Part shown: positions 7,822 through 14,194 of the stretch, one piece after another
How the letters are laid out: the number at the start of each line of letters is the position of its first letter
Numbering within the stretch: the first letter of the stretch is position 1
From: Bradyrhizobium erythrophlei
GTDB taxonomy: Bacteria; Pseudomonadota; Alphaproteobacteria; Rhizobiales; Xanthobacteraceae
DNA length: 64,000 nt
Direction: 5' to 3'
Assembly (NCBI RefSeq): GCF_900129425.1
Contig: NZ_LT670817.1
Coordinates: forward strand, 5,394,001 to 5,458,000
Position numbers and translations under genes: made by a program
Notes under the pieces: generated by a model
The model's input: the letters and a program-made list of their open reading frames with translations, nothing else
Told to the model about the DNA's origin: nothing
Databases searched by the model: none

Positions 7822-8124
7822 ATGAAACAGTCAATTCAGGCGGATGCAATGCGCCGGGCCTGGGCGATCTTCCGCCAAACCTACAATTTCCCCGCCATCA
7901 AGTTTTCCGACATTGGCCGCAAGTGCTTCGCATGGGCCTTGCGGCAGGCATGGGTTGAAGCCCGCGAGGCCGCCCGCCTTGCTGCCCTGTCCGCCGCCGA
8001 CAAGGTCGAACGGATTGAAACCCTGCAAACCCTGATCGCCCATGCGGGCTTCATCGATAGCGGCCCGCAGTGGAAAGCGGCTGTCAGCGCCCACCGCGAC
8101 GAAATCCGCCAACTCACCGCCTAG
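7822..8124 (+). CDS. Hypothetical protein, first gene of the XRE-controlled operon
   Basis: 100 aa, starting MKQSIQADAMRRAWAIFRQTY. Amphipathic, Ala/Arg-rich helices, no signal peptide and no known motif. Trp and aromatic residues are spread through the N-terminal half (FSDIGRKCFAWALRQAWVEAREAARLAAL). The start lies 9 bases after the second operator palindrome. Presumably cytoplasmic and element-specific. Confidence 0.55.
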   Translation: MKQSIQADAMRRAWAIFRQTYNFPAIKFSDIGRKCFAWALRQAWVEAREAARLAALSAADKVERIETLQTLIAHAGFIDSGPQWKAAVSAHRDEIRQLTA

Positions 8125-8133
8125 GAGCTTTCA

Positions 8134-8328
8134 ATGGCTGTTCTTTTGTCATGGCACCGTCGCCACGCGCTCATGCTGGCAAGCCAGTTACCGGAAAACT
8201 CGGCAGACGCTCGCTTGGTCATCCAAGCCGTTACCGAGCTGCTGGATACGTTCATGACCGACACTGCCGACACGGACAGGCCTTCAAACGTCGTGGCGTT
8301 CGGCTCCCCTCAACCGTCAACCGTCTGA
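8134..8328 (+). CDS. Small hypothetical protein, 64 aa
   Basis: The ribosome site AGGAG overlaps the upstream stop (TAGGAG, 8122-8130) and ATG follows at 8134, so this cistron is coupled to the previous gene. MAVLLSWHRRHALMLASQLPENSADARLVIQAVTELLDTF is a helical, soluble-looking protein with no recognised domain. Confidence 0.5.
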   Translation: MAVLLSWHRRHALMLASQLPENSADARLVIQAVTELLDTFMTDTADTDRPSNVVAFGSPQPSTV

Positions 8329-8437
8329 AAGGAGGCCGCCGCCATCAACCGCGAAGCGGGCCGGACGAATGCGTCAACACTCGCCCGGCCCTCGATCATT
8401 CCGAACCCCTCAAGCCCTGAAAGCGAGAAATCCGAAA

Positions 8438-8977
8438 ATGACCAAATCAAAGAATAGCACAAACGCGGGGCGCCGCGCATTTCTTTCGAACGCTGCAAGC
8501 GTCGCCGCCGTGACCGTGGCCGCGTCGATCGCTCGCCCCGCCGCTGCCGTTGCCCTTGGCCCTGATCCCATCTTCGCGGCGATCGAGGCGCACAAGGCGG
8601 CCTGCGTCACCACGCGCAAAACGCTCGATGTGCATTCGGCGCTTGACCACGAGCTCCCCGCCGACAAGTGCCGCTCCCGCGCCACCGCATTCGGGGAAAC
8701 ACTCGTTGCCACCGATGACCCACGCTGGATCGAAAGCGAGCGCGACGTTATGAGGTCTTTCGACGCAGAAACGGATGCCGCCTGCGCTCTGGTTTCCGTT
8801 CGCCCTACGACAATTGCGGGAGTGCTTGCCCTACTGCAATACGCCAACGCTGCCGACACGGACGGGGAAGCATGGCCCCGCGATCTGCAATCCGATGACG
8901 GCACCAAAGCTCGATCATGGCATTATTTCCTGATCGAGGCCCTCGCGGAAGTCCTGCCCGGCATGGTGTCAGCATGA
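8438..8977 (+). CDS. Tat-exported hypothetical protein, 179 aa
   Basis: ATG 8438 is preferred over 8369 because it puts a twin-arginine signal at the N-terminus: GRRAFLSN, then the hydrophobic stretch AASVAAVTVAASI and an Ala-x-Ala-type cleavage site (residues about 10-37). The mature protein is helical with three cysteines and no known catalytic motif. Tat export implies folding, possibly cofactor binding, before export. It overlaps the next Tat gene by ATGA (8974-8977), so they are probably made together. Confidence 0.6.
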   Translation: MTKSKNSTNAGRRAFLSNAASVAAVTVAASIARPAAAVALGPDPIFAAIEAHKAACVTTRKTLDVHSALDHELPADKCRSRATAFGETLVATDDPRWIESERDVMRSFDAETDAACALVSVRPTTIAGVLALLQYANAADTDGEAWPRDLQSDDGTKARSWHYFLIEALAEVLPGMVSA

Positions 8978-9744
8978 CCGCCGCCAACCTCTCACGGCGG
9001 GGCGCGCTCGGCGCCCTTGCCGCCTTCACCGCCGCGCCAGCAATCGCGCTGCCGGTCCCCGCAGACAAGGCAAACGCCCTTTGGGCCGATAGGCAAACCC
9101 ACGTTAAACGCCTCCGCGATCTTTCAGCGGCACACACCGAAGCCAACGCCAAGATGCCCGCATGGGCGCAACCCGGCCTTGACCGGATCGACCAAGACGG
9201 AAACCCTTGCGGCGATCTTGTTAGCTGGCCTCTTGATACCAGCATAACGCCGCCGCCGCTTGGCTGCCGGATTGTGCGCCCGTCGCTTTGGCGTTGTCGC
9301 GAAGACTTCGATTTTGCAGCCCGCGTTTTCGCGCTCAATTCGGCGGGGCGGAAAAAAGCGAGAGCGGCAATGCGGGCCAGAATGCGGGGCATCGTTGACC
9401 GCCTTCGTGAGCGTGAGCGCTTGCGCGACAAATTGGGCCTGACCGAATTGAACCGGCAGATTGAGTCCACCGCTGACGCGATCAGAGGCGCCGAAGACTA
9501 TTTCCACGAATGCGATGATGGGGCGCCGAACATTGTTGCGGCCCGGCTGATGATGGGCCTGACCAACGATTGCCAGCAAGACGCCACCGCCAGCGGCAAC
9601 GGTTATTGCGGTACCATGGCAATGGCGCTTGTTGCCTTAAAGGGGCTGCTGCCGAACCTCTCCGGACTGATTCGCAATCATGCGGCGTTCTTTGTTGCCA
9701 ATCCCGAGTGGCCGTTGTCGGCTATGCCGTTCGCATTGGCCTAA
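8974..9744 (+). CDS. Second Tat-exported hypothetical protein, 256 aa
   Basis: Starts MTAANLSRRGALGALAAFTAAPAIALPVPA, a twin-arginine signal with cleavage near residue 26. The mature part has a basic helical middle (GRKKARAAMRARMRGIVDRLRERERLRDK) likely to form a coiled coil, and at least six cysteines (NPCGD, LGCRI, WRCRED, HECDD, NDCQQ, GYCGT). No family was recognised. Last gene of the rightward operon, followed by a hairpin at 9773-9806. The tandem pair of Tat substrates beside a secreted nuclease and an XRE repressor is the main oddity. Confidence 0.6.
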   Translation: MTAANLSRRGALGALAAFTAAPAIALPVPADKANALWADRQTHVKRLRDLSAAHTEANAKMPAWAQPGLDRIDQDGNPCGDLVSWPLDTSITPPPLGCRIVRPSLWRCREDFDFAARVFALNSAGRKKARAAMRARMRGIVDRLRERERLRDKLGLTELNRQIESTADAIRGAEDYFHECDDGAPNIVAARLMMGLTNDCQQDATASGNGYCGTMAMALVALKGLLPNLSGLIRNHAAFFVANPEWPLSAMPFALA

Positions 9745-9772
9745 GCGGCCAAAACCTAAACCACCATTTAGC

Positions 9773-9806
9773 CCGCCCGAGTGCAGCAATGCGCCCGGGC
9801 GGTTTT
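9773..9806 (+). terminator. Probable terminator of the operon 7822-9744
   Basis: CCGCCCG (9773-9779) pairs with CGGGCGG (9796-9802) across a 16-base loop, followed by TTTT. Stem of 7 GC pairs; the long loop and short T-run make it a moderate terminator. Confidence 0.5.
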
Positions 9807-9855
9807 CGTTTGATCCTAGAGCGGGCGAGGATTCGTTCCCGTGGCGCCCCGTACC

Positions 9856-10860
9856 TCAGTCCCAAAGCCCACAGCTGATCGTGTCGCCCCTGGTTGCCGT
9901 ACCGTCCTCGAACATAACCTCATCCAGCGACAACAGATCCGCGTCGCCGAACTTGCGATATTTGGTCGGAAACTCGCGGTTGAACTCGGCTATGTACTTC
10001 CGAACCCGGGTCGGGACGTCCGCGCGCATCAGTGCCCCGCTCAACACGTCCTCGAATATGTGACCGACGATCGCGCGCCTCTCGGGCATGTATTCCGGCA
10101 CCATTGCCAGAATTTTATAGAAGTCGTTCGCCTCCTCGCGGGCTTTTGCCGTTCTGATTCGGGCTCGCCGGCGAACCCAGCTAATCTTTTGCGCTGTGCT
10201 TTGATTATGGACGTAGTTCTCGCGCATGAAACGATCAAACTCGGGATTTACTTCGCGCAAGCGGTGGAAGACGTTCGGCGTCACCATGGCTAACCCGGCA
10301 ACAATCTTGCCGCCGCCTGTGGGCCTCCCATGGATGATTTCAGAGATCGAGGTGCCATTCAGTATTGCGCTCTTGATTGCTTCGATCTTGGGAATGATCG
10401 ACTTCAAAGGTGGTTGTGTCCGCGCGATGTAATGGCACGCTGCGCATTGCCGTCGCGAGCGGCCGCCGGATTGATACCGGAAGGCGTTGTCCGGGGTCAT
10501 TCGATGTAACCGCTTAGAACAGAACTCCGCAGTCAATAGCTTCATGTGCTGGTTGGCGCTCTTCCTTGCGTTTACGTTGACAATGTTTTTCTCGGAAAGC
10601 CGCGCTATCTCGGCTCCGTAAGTCGGATAGCTGGCACAGTGCTTGCGGAGTTTGCGCCCGGTGACAATTAGCGACTTTCCTTGCGTGAACTGACGCTTTG
10701 ACTGTCCGCCGACCATTGCCGCCATGGCGGCGTTAGCCTGATCTGGCGTCATAAGTCTTGGAGTCATCCCTCTTGCGGTATAGGCGCCGTTGAGATCATC
10801 AAGGCAGTTTCCGACCTTCAGGCAGTCGTTGGGATGGGGGCATTGGATGCAAGTTTCCAT
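9856..10860 (-). CDS. Cysteine-rich, probably zinc-binding island protein with sigma-like tail
   Basis: 334 aa from ATG 10860, supported by GGAG 8 bases upstream. The N-terminus has Cys4, Cys7, Cys13 and Cys19 (METCIQCPHPNDC, GNC) and the middle has a C-A-A-C-H group after RRQ, so two metal sites are plausible. The last 30 residues (LLSLDEVMFEDGTATRGDTI) resemble sigma-70 region 3.2, where S-L-D-x-x-x-x-E-D-G...G-D is common. The middle is basic and helical. It may be a phage or island transcription factor. Family unknown to me. Confidence 0.6.
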   Translation of the reverse strand: METCIQCPHPNDCLKVGNCLDDLNGAYTARGMTPRLMTPDQANAAMAAMVGGQSKRQFTQGKSLIVTGRKLRKHCASYPTYGAEIARLSEKNIVNVNARKSANQHMKLLTAEFCSKRLHRMTPDNAFRYQSGGRSRRQCAACHYIARTQPPLKSIIPKIEAIKSAILNGTSISEIIHGRPTGGGKIVAGLAMVTPNVFHRLREVNPEFDRFMRENYVHNQSTAQKISWVRRRARIRTAKAREEANDFYKILAMVPEYMPERRAIVGHIFEDVLSGALMRADVPTRVRKYIAEFNREFPTKYRKFGDADLLSLDEVMFEDGTATRGDTISCGLWD

Positions 10861-11125
10861 TTTTTCCGCTCCACAAAGCGCGTGATTGCGCCGGTTGGAT
10901 GCAGAACTTGAGTCGCGGCGCGGCGGTGGCTCCCTTTGCCACATCCATTTCAAGGTCGAAGAGAATGGATTTCGAGTCGCAGGTCTCCGCAGCGGCGCGC
11001 CCGTCTAAGATAACCGCCGCGTCTCGAATGGCGATCAGGTGAGTCGAATTGCCGCATTGGCAATGAACCGAGGCAAATCGGTCGATTTTACCGGCTATTG
11101 GCAGCGGCATATTGCCCAAAGCCAT
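10799..11125 (-). CDS. Possible small hypothetical gene upstream of the Cys-rich gene
   Basis: Open frame from ATG 11125 (MALGNMPLPIAG), 108 aa. It overlaps the first 62 bases of the Cys-rich gene in another frame. Residues about 16-25 (ASVHCQCGNSTHLIA) show a C-x-C pair. There is no good ribosome site and the C-terminal half looks poorly folded, so it could be a relic or spurious. A longer start at 11215 would cover the likely promoter of the divergent gene and is not favoured. Confidence 0.3.
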   Translation of the reverse strand: MALGNMPLPIAGKIDRFASVHCQCGNSTHLIAIRDAAVILDGRAAAETCDSKSILFDLEMDVAKGATAAPRLKFCIQPAQSRALWSGKNGNLHPMPPSQRLPEGRKLP

Positions 11126-11143
11126 TGATTTTACCGACGATTC

Positions 11144-11172
11144 TTGAAGTTGTAACGAGTAGTTGCTACATT
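11144..11172 (+). promoter_or_regulatory. Promoter and imperfect operator of the Panacea gene
   Basis: TTGAAG (11144-11149), 17 bases, TACATT (11167-11172), ending 43 bases before ATG 11216. An imperfect 20-bp dyad (TGTAACGAGT/AGTTGCTACA, 11151-11170; 7 of 10 pairs) fills the spacer, which fits self-repression by an antitoxin. Inferred from sequence only. Confidence 0.45.
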
Positions 11173-11215
11173 CCCCAGCGAGGACGTACAACGATTCCAA
11201 GCCAGCGATAGCCAA

Positions 11216-11686
11216 ATGACAGCGCGCCTAGACAGTGTCGCCAAGTATATATGTGAGGAAAGCGGATGGCGCGTGTCCAATCTCGCGCTGCAAAAACTTG
11301 CCTACCTTGCGCAGGTTGACCATTTTGCCCGTTTCGGGTTGCCTCTAATTGATACTACATTTGAGGCATGGGATTTGGGACCCGTTTCCCCCGATTTATA
11401 CCATAAGGTAAAAATCTTCGGGGCGCGGCCTGTGCGCGACGTATTCTACGACGCCAGAAACTTTCGCGAGGATGATGAGCGTCGTCGAACGTTGAAACGT
11501 ATTTGTAAAAAATATCTCGGTAAGCGTCCCGGTGAGTTGGTCGAGATAAGCCATTGGGATTTTGGTGCGTGGGCGAAAAAATATGAACCAAATTTCCGAG
11601 GGATCCCAATCACCGACGACGACATCAAATACGAAATCCGCAACAGAGAGCGGCACTCAGATCTCTGGGAACGAATTAACGGCTGA
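11216..11686 (+). CDS. Panacea-domain (DUF4065, SocA/GepA-like) antitoxin
   Basis: 156 aa. The family pattern is clear in residues 15-75: the helix SNLALQKLAYLAQVDHFARFG, then PLIDTTFEAWDLGPVSPDLYHKVK, matching the K-L-x-Y-x-A-Q...E-A-W-x-x-G-P-V-x-x-x-L-Y core of DUF4065. Panacea proteins are broad antitoxins that pair with many unrelated toxins, including small membrane toxins, and SocA is a ClpXP adaptor. The downstream gene overlaps it by 104 bases and encodes a two-helix membrane protein, the expected partner. Lower GC than the core genes. Confidence 0.8.
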   Translation: MTARLDSVAKYICEESGWRVSNLALQKLAYLAQVDHFARFGLPLIDTTFEAWDLGPVSPDLYHKVKIFGARPVRDVFYDARNFREDDERRRTLKRICKKYLGKRPGELVEISHWDFGAWAKKYEPNFRGIPITDDDIKYEIRNRERHSDLWERING

Positions 11687-11996
11687 TGCCGGAAGAGGCG
11701 TAAGCAAAATAGACGACAAGGCTGCCGTTCTTGAAAATCAGCTTCTTGAGTGCAGGGCAAACTTCAACAAAGAGCGCTTCGTATACATTTTCACAATCGT
11801 CACCCTTGTTGACGTTTGCATCGGCTGGTCTGCTCCATCTTCGGTTTTTGCTACGCTTATCGTTGCCTCTATCATAATTCTTATTGGCCTCGCCAACTGG
11901 CTTGAATTTCCTTGGGTCGTGGAAAATCTCGGCCGCTGGCTCACCATGATTGAGCGCAGATTTTCCGGTCAAAAGCAGGATGAAACTGAGCCCTAG
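11583..11996 (+). CDS. Two-helix membrane protein, candidate toxin of the Panacea pair
   Basis: 137 aa from ATG 11583, the only plausible start in this frame: no ATG, GTG or TTG codon follows before the first membrane helix. Residues 1-40 are Ser/Thr-rich and polar, 42-64 look coiled-coil (DDKAAVLENQLLECRANFNKER). Helix 1 spans 66-82, helix 2 spans 86-107 (FATLIVASIIILIGLANWL), and a basic amphipathic tail (LGRWLTMIERRFSGQ) follows. It overlaps the Panacea gene by 104 bases in another frame. No homologue is recognised; a membrane-acting toxin is inferred from the operon. Confidence 0.6.
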   Translation: MNQISEGSQSPTTTSNTKSATESGTQISGNELTADAGRGVSKIDDKAAVLENQLLECRANFNKERFVYIFTIVTLVDVCIGWSAPSSVFATLIVASIIILIGLANWLEFPWVVENLGRWLTMIERRFSGQKQDETEP

Positions 11997-12109
11997 TTTC
12001 AAACCCCCGAAAGCCGCCACTTCGCTGGCTTCCCCTCAGCCACGTTCTGGACGCCCTTGCCGTTGTGGCTGAGCAGACCGCGCAAGATGCCCTGAGCCAC
12101 GATCTGGGG

Positions 12110-12409
12110 CTACCGATCGCGCGCCAGCTTGCGGCGGCCCCAATGCGTGTCTTTGCGATCCGGATTGAACACGCGCGCGACGTGGCGATTGATCGCCCGC
12201 ATGACGCCGATGCGCGCGAACATCGTCGGGCCGCCGAGATCAGCGACGAGCAGAAGCGCTTCCATTGCGGCCTGCCATTCCGGGGCCGCGTGTTCGGCCT
12301 TGGGAAGCTTGGTGATGTAGGTCGCCGCGTCGCGCAGGGTGACAAGCTTGCGGCCGTCCGGCACGGCTATCGGATCATCGGACGCGCGGCCCCATCCCCG
12401 ATCGCTAAT
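12110..12409 (-). CDS. Conserved small island protein, possible ATT start
   Basis: About 99 aa with a well-formed body: PDGRKLVTLRDAATYITKLPK, a helix around EWQAAMEALLLVADLG, and a basic end (RKDTHWGRRKLARDR). I recall this type of protein from other Bradyrhizobium genomes, where it begins M-S-D-R-G-W-G; here the matching codon at 12407-12409 is ATT and overlaps the upstream TAG. Either ATT is used, GTG lower down is used, or a longer start at 12484 applies. Function unknown; possibly DNA-related. Last gene of the operon 12799-12110. Confidence 0.6.
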   Translation of the reverse strand: MSDRGWGRASDDPIAVPDGRKLVTLRDAATYITKLPKAEHAAPEWQAAMEALLLVADLGGPTMFARIGVMRAINRHVARVFNPDRKDTHWGRRKLARDR

Positions 12410-12602
12410 GGCGCCAGCCCTTTTTGTCGAACTCAGTTTTGAAGCCCGCCGGCAGCCGCGGCGTCTCGTTCCCTTGGGGCTCATTGCACCGCGGGCAGGG
12501 CATGCCGGCGCCGCCGCAGGTACAGGCGTGCTCGCCTTCCCAGGGCCGCTCAGGATGATTTTCGCAGACCCAGCCGCAGTCCTCGCAACGGGAGCATTTC
12601 AT
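12405..12602 (-). CDS. Small zinc-ribbon-like protein, 65 aa
   Basis: The cysteines form C-S-R-C-E-D-C, C-E-N-H, C-T-C, C-P-R-C pairs (MKCSRCEDCGWVCENH, then ACTCGGAGMPCPRC), a DnaJ-type or rubredoxin-like double knuckle of about 40 residues, followed by a short polar tail (FDKKGWRH). It starts by ATGA overlap with the previous gene. Small zinc-finger proteins of this type are frequent in rhizobial islands; role unknown. Confidence 0.7.
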   Translation of the reverse strand: MKCSRCEDCGWVCENHPERPWEGEHACTCGGAGMPCPRCNEPQGNETPRLPAGFKTEFDKKGWRH

Positions 12603-12799
12603 GACTCGGGATCCGCCTCAATCGGCTCGCGTAGCCGCTTCATCGTGAACTCGATATTCGCCGACTGCAGATTGCGCCAGCTTTCGACTTCGGTCTGATA
12701 TCGATCCTTGGGGTAGCGCTCGAAATATTCTTGGGCGAACTTTCTGGCGGCCGAGCGCTCCCTAGTGAACTTCTCGCGAATGAAGGGATCTTTGGGCAT
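12599..12799 (-). CDS. Small basic helical protein, 66 aa
   Basis: MPKDPFIREKFTRERSAARKFAQEYFERYPKDRYQTEVESW is a charged helical protein I recall as conserved in Bradyrhizobium islands, without a named domain. It is first in the leftward operon and overlaps the zinc-ribbon gene by four bases. Possibly a nucleic-acid accessory protein; this is a guess from charge. Confidence 0.6.
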   Translation of the reverse strand: MPKDPFIREKFTRERSAARKFAQEYFERYPKDRYQTEVESWRNLQSANIEFTMKRLREPIEADPES

Positions 12800-12959
12800 G
12801 CGCTATTGAAGCGCCGACCCGAGCCGGCAGGCAAATCACGCCATGGGTTGAGTGGGGAACGGGTCGGCGCCACTGCCGATCGGGGGTGTTGATAAGCAGA
12901 ACCATCGAATCACCCGGACCAGGGAGAGATGATGGGGCCGTTCGCCGCGGTCTCGCAGT

Positions 12960-13145
12960 TTATCGAGGAATGACTGGCACACGGGCCGGCGAACCTGCGC
13001 TGTTCGAACCATCGCGGACATAGACCTTCGGCGTCCCGAACGCGAGGTAGAGGACCGCCATCATCGTGACGACGTTGGCGACTGCTGATACGCCAAGGAC
13101 CCAGGCGAGCGGCGAGATGTTTCTTACCCACGGCTTGAAGGGCAT
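12960..13145 (-). CDS. Single-pass membrane protein, 61 aa
   Basis: Start ATG 13145 (MPFKPWVRNISPLAWVLG). One strong helix at residues about 14-36 (LAWVLGVSAVANVVTMMAVLYLAF), then a short soluble tail with Pro/Arg. No family recognised. A longer start at 13220 adds a basic, unlikely N-terminus. Confidence 0.4.
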   Translation of the reverse strand: MPFKPWVRNISPLAWVLGVSAVANVVTMMAVLYLAFGTPKVYVRDGSNSAGSPARVPVIPR

Positions 13146-13511
13146 GCTTACGCCGGCGTGATGATCCCCCGACCGGCGTCCATCCAAGCGCAACCGGCGC
13201 GCGAAATCAATACTGCACACACGAAAGCCGCCCCCGGAGGCTTGGCAATCCGCAACGGGCGCGGCACTGAGAATCCGATAGCCGGTTAAATTGCCTGCGG
13301 GGCGCCGTCAATTCGTCCGGAGGTTCCGGCGCCGCCCGAGTGCGGAAGAACCGCCAACGCATGGGCGGCCTGTTTCTGAGTCACCTAGCGACATTGCAGA
13401 AAAGCCCCCGTCTCCTTCCGGGACAATGCAAGAACCTGTTTTGCAAAACAATCGGACCTGGCTGCAAAACATTTGCTGCTGAAAGGCAAAAAGGCTATGG
13501 GAATCAATAGG
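13146..13511. other. Gene-free stretch before tRNA-Leu
   Basis: No supported gene. The one distinct element is a perfect 14-bp palindrome, TGTTTTGCAAAACA, at 13437-13450, about 60 bases before the tRNA. It could be a regulator site or part of an attachment region. Otherwise GC-rich sequence without clear promoter boxes. Confidence 0.4.
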
Positions 13512-13598
13512 GCGGACGTGGCGGAACTGGTAGACGCAAGGGACTTAAAATCCCTCGATGGCAACGTCGTGTGGGTTCGAGTCCCACCGCCCGCACCA
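13512..13598 (+). tRNA. tRNA-Leu (anticodon UAA)
   Basis: Full cloverleaf of 87 bases with encoded CCA: acceptor 13512-13518 / 13588-13594, anticodon stem AGGGA/TCCCT around the loop CTTAAAA (anticodon TAA), a short variable arm of the class II type, and T-arm GTGGG-TTCGAGT-CCCAC. One oddity: acceptor pair 5-68 is A13516 opposite C13590, a mismatch, while the other six pairs are Watson-Crick. It lies between island-type genes on both sides. Confidence 0.95.
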
Positions 13599-14102
13599 AT
13601 CAGCCAGCGCATCCCGTTCGACGGAAGGACTGCTGGGTTGCATAATGCACGCGATACCCGAGCGGACCTTCAGGATTTCTTTAGCGCGCAGACGGATGTC
13701 AACCTTTTAGCGTTGCGCGATCTTTTAGTATTGCGCGCTTGGCTCGCTACGCGCGAGTTGCTTCATCGTTCAGCGCACGCGCTGCCTTCAATAGGATTCG
13801 ACCGGGGTGCTGCTTTTCAAATAGCCTCGCGCTTGTTCGCGCGCACTGTTACGAAAAATGGATGGACTTCGAGGGCGCATTCGAGATCGTCAAAAGTATC
13901 AAGCTTCTCACACCGAACGCCCGGGCGAGGCAGCGCCGCGTTGTGATGCTTACGGCCTTCCCCGCTTCCATTCACTGAATTGTCTAATATCGACTCCGGA
14001 TGATGCCGGCAAAGCTTCCTGAGACATGGGTTGCGCCTCGCGGATGCACCGGACCCAAAAGCCGAACATCGTTGGTTTGAGAGTAGACGCTCCGGCATGC
14101 GC
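13599..14102. other. Gene-free stretch between tRNA-Leu and the Fic promoter
   Basis: About 500 bases with no convincing gene; the open frames here lack ribosome sites and sensible composition. A direct repeat of 16 bases with 18-base period (CTTTTAGCGTTGCGCG at 13704-13719, CTTTTAGTATTGCGCG at 13722-13737; 14 of 16 identical) is present. The tract may hold degraded genes or be the scar of an insertion next to the tRNA 3' end. Confidence 0.4.
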
Positions 14103-14194
14103 AGATTAGCGCTCCTAATCTCCGCACTATATGCGGTGATTAGCCTTGCGTCCGCGGGGAATAGCCGCCATAATCTCCGCAATAGGCGCGGAGA
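14103..14194 (+). promoter_or_regulatory. Three palindromes in front of the fic gene
   Basis: AGATTAG-N5-CTAATCT (14103-14121), TAATCTCCGCA-N5-TGCGGTGATTA (14116-14142, one mismatch) and TCTCCGC-N7-GCGGAGA (14174-14194). The first two overlap and the motif TAATCTCCGC recurs in the third (14171-14180). The third palindrome ends at the base before the start codon and contains the only GGAG-type sequence, so binding or folding there could block translation. Probable autoregulation by the Fic protein's C-terminal winged helix. Confidence 0.65.

Noticed and set aside
13473..13946. Rightward open frame over the tRNA gene
   Set aside because: It reads through the tRNA-Leu gene; no ribosome site and no protein-like pattern.
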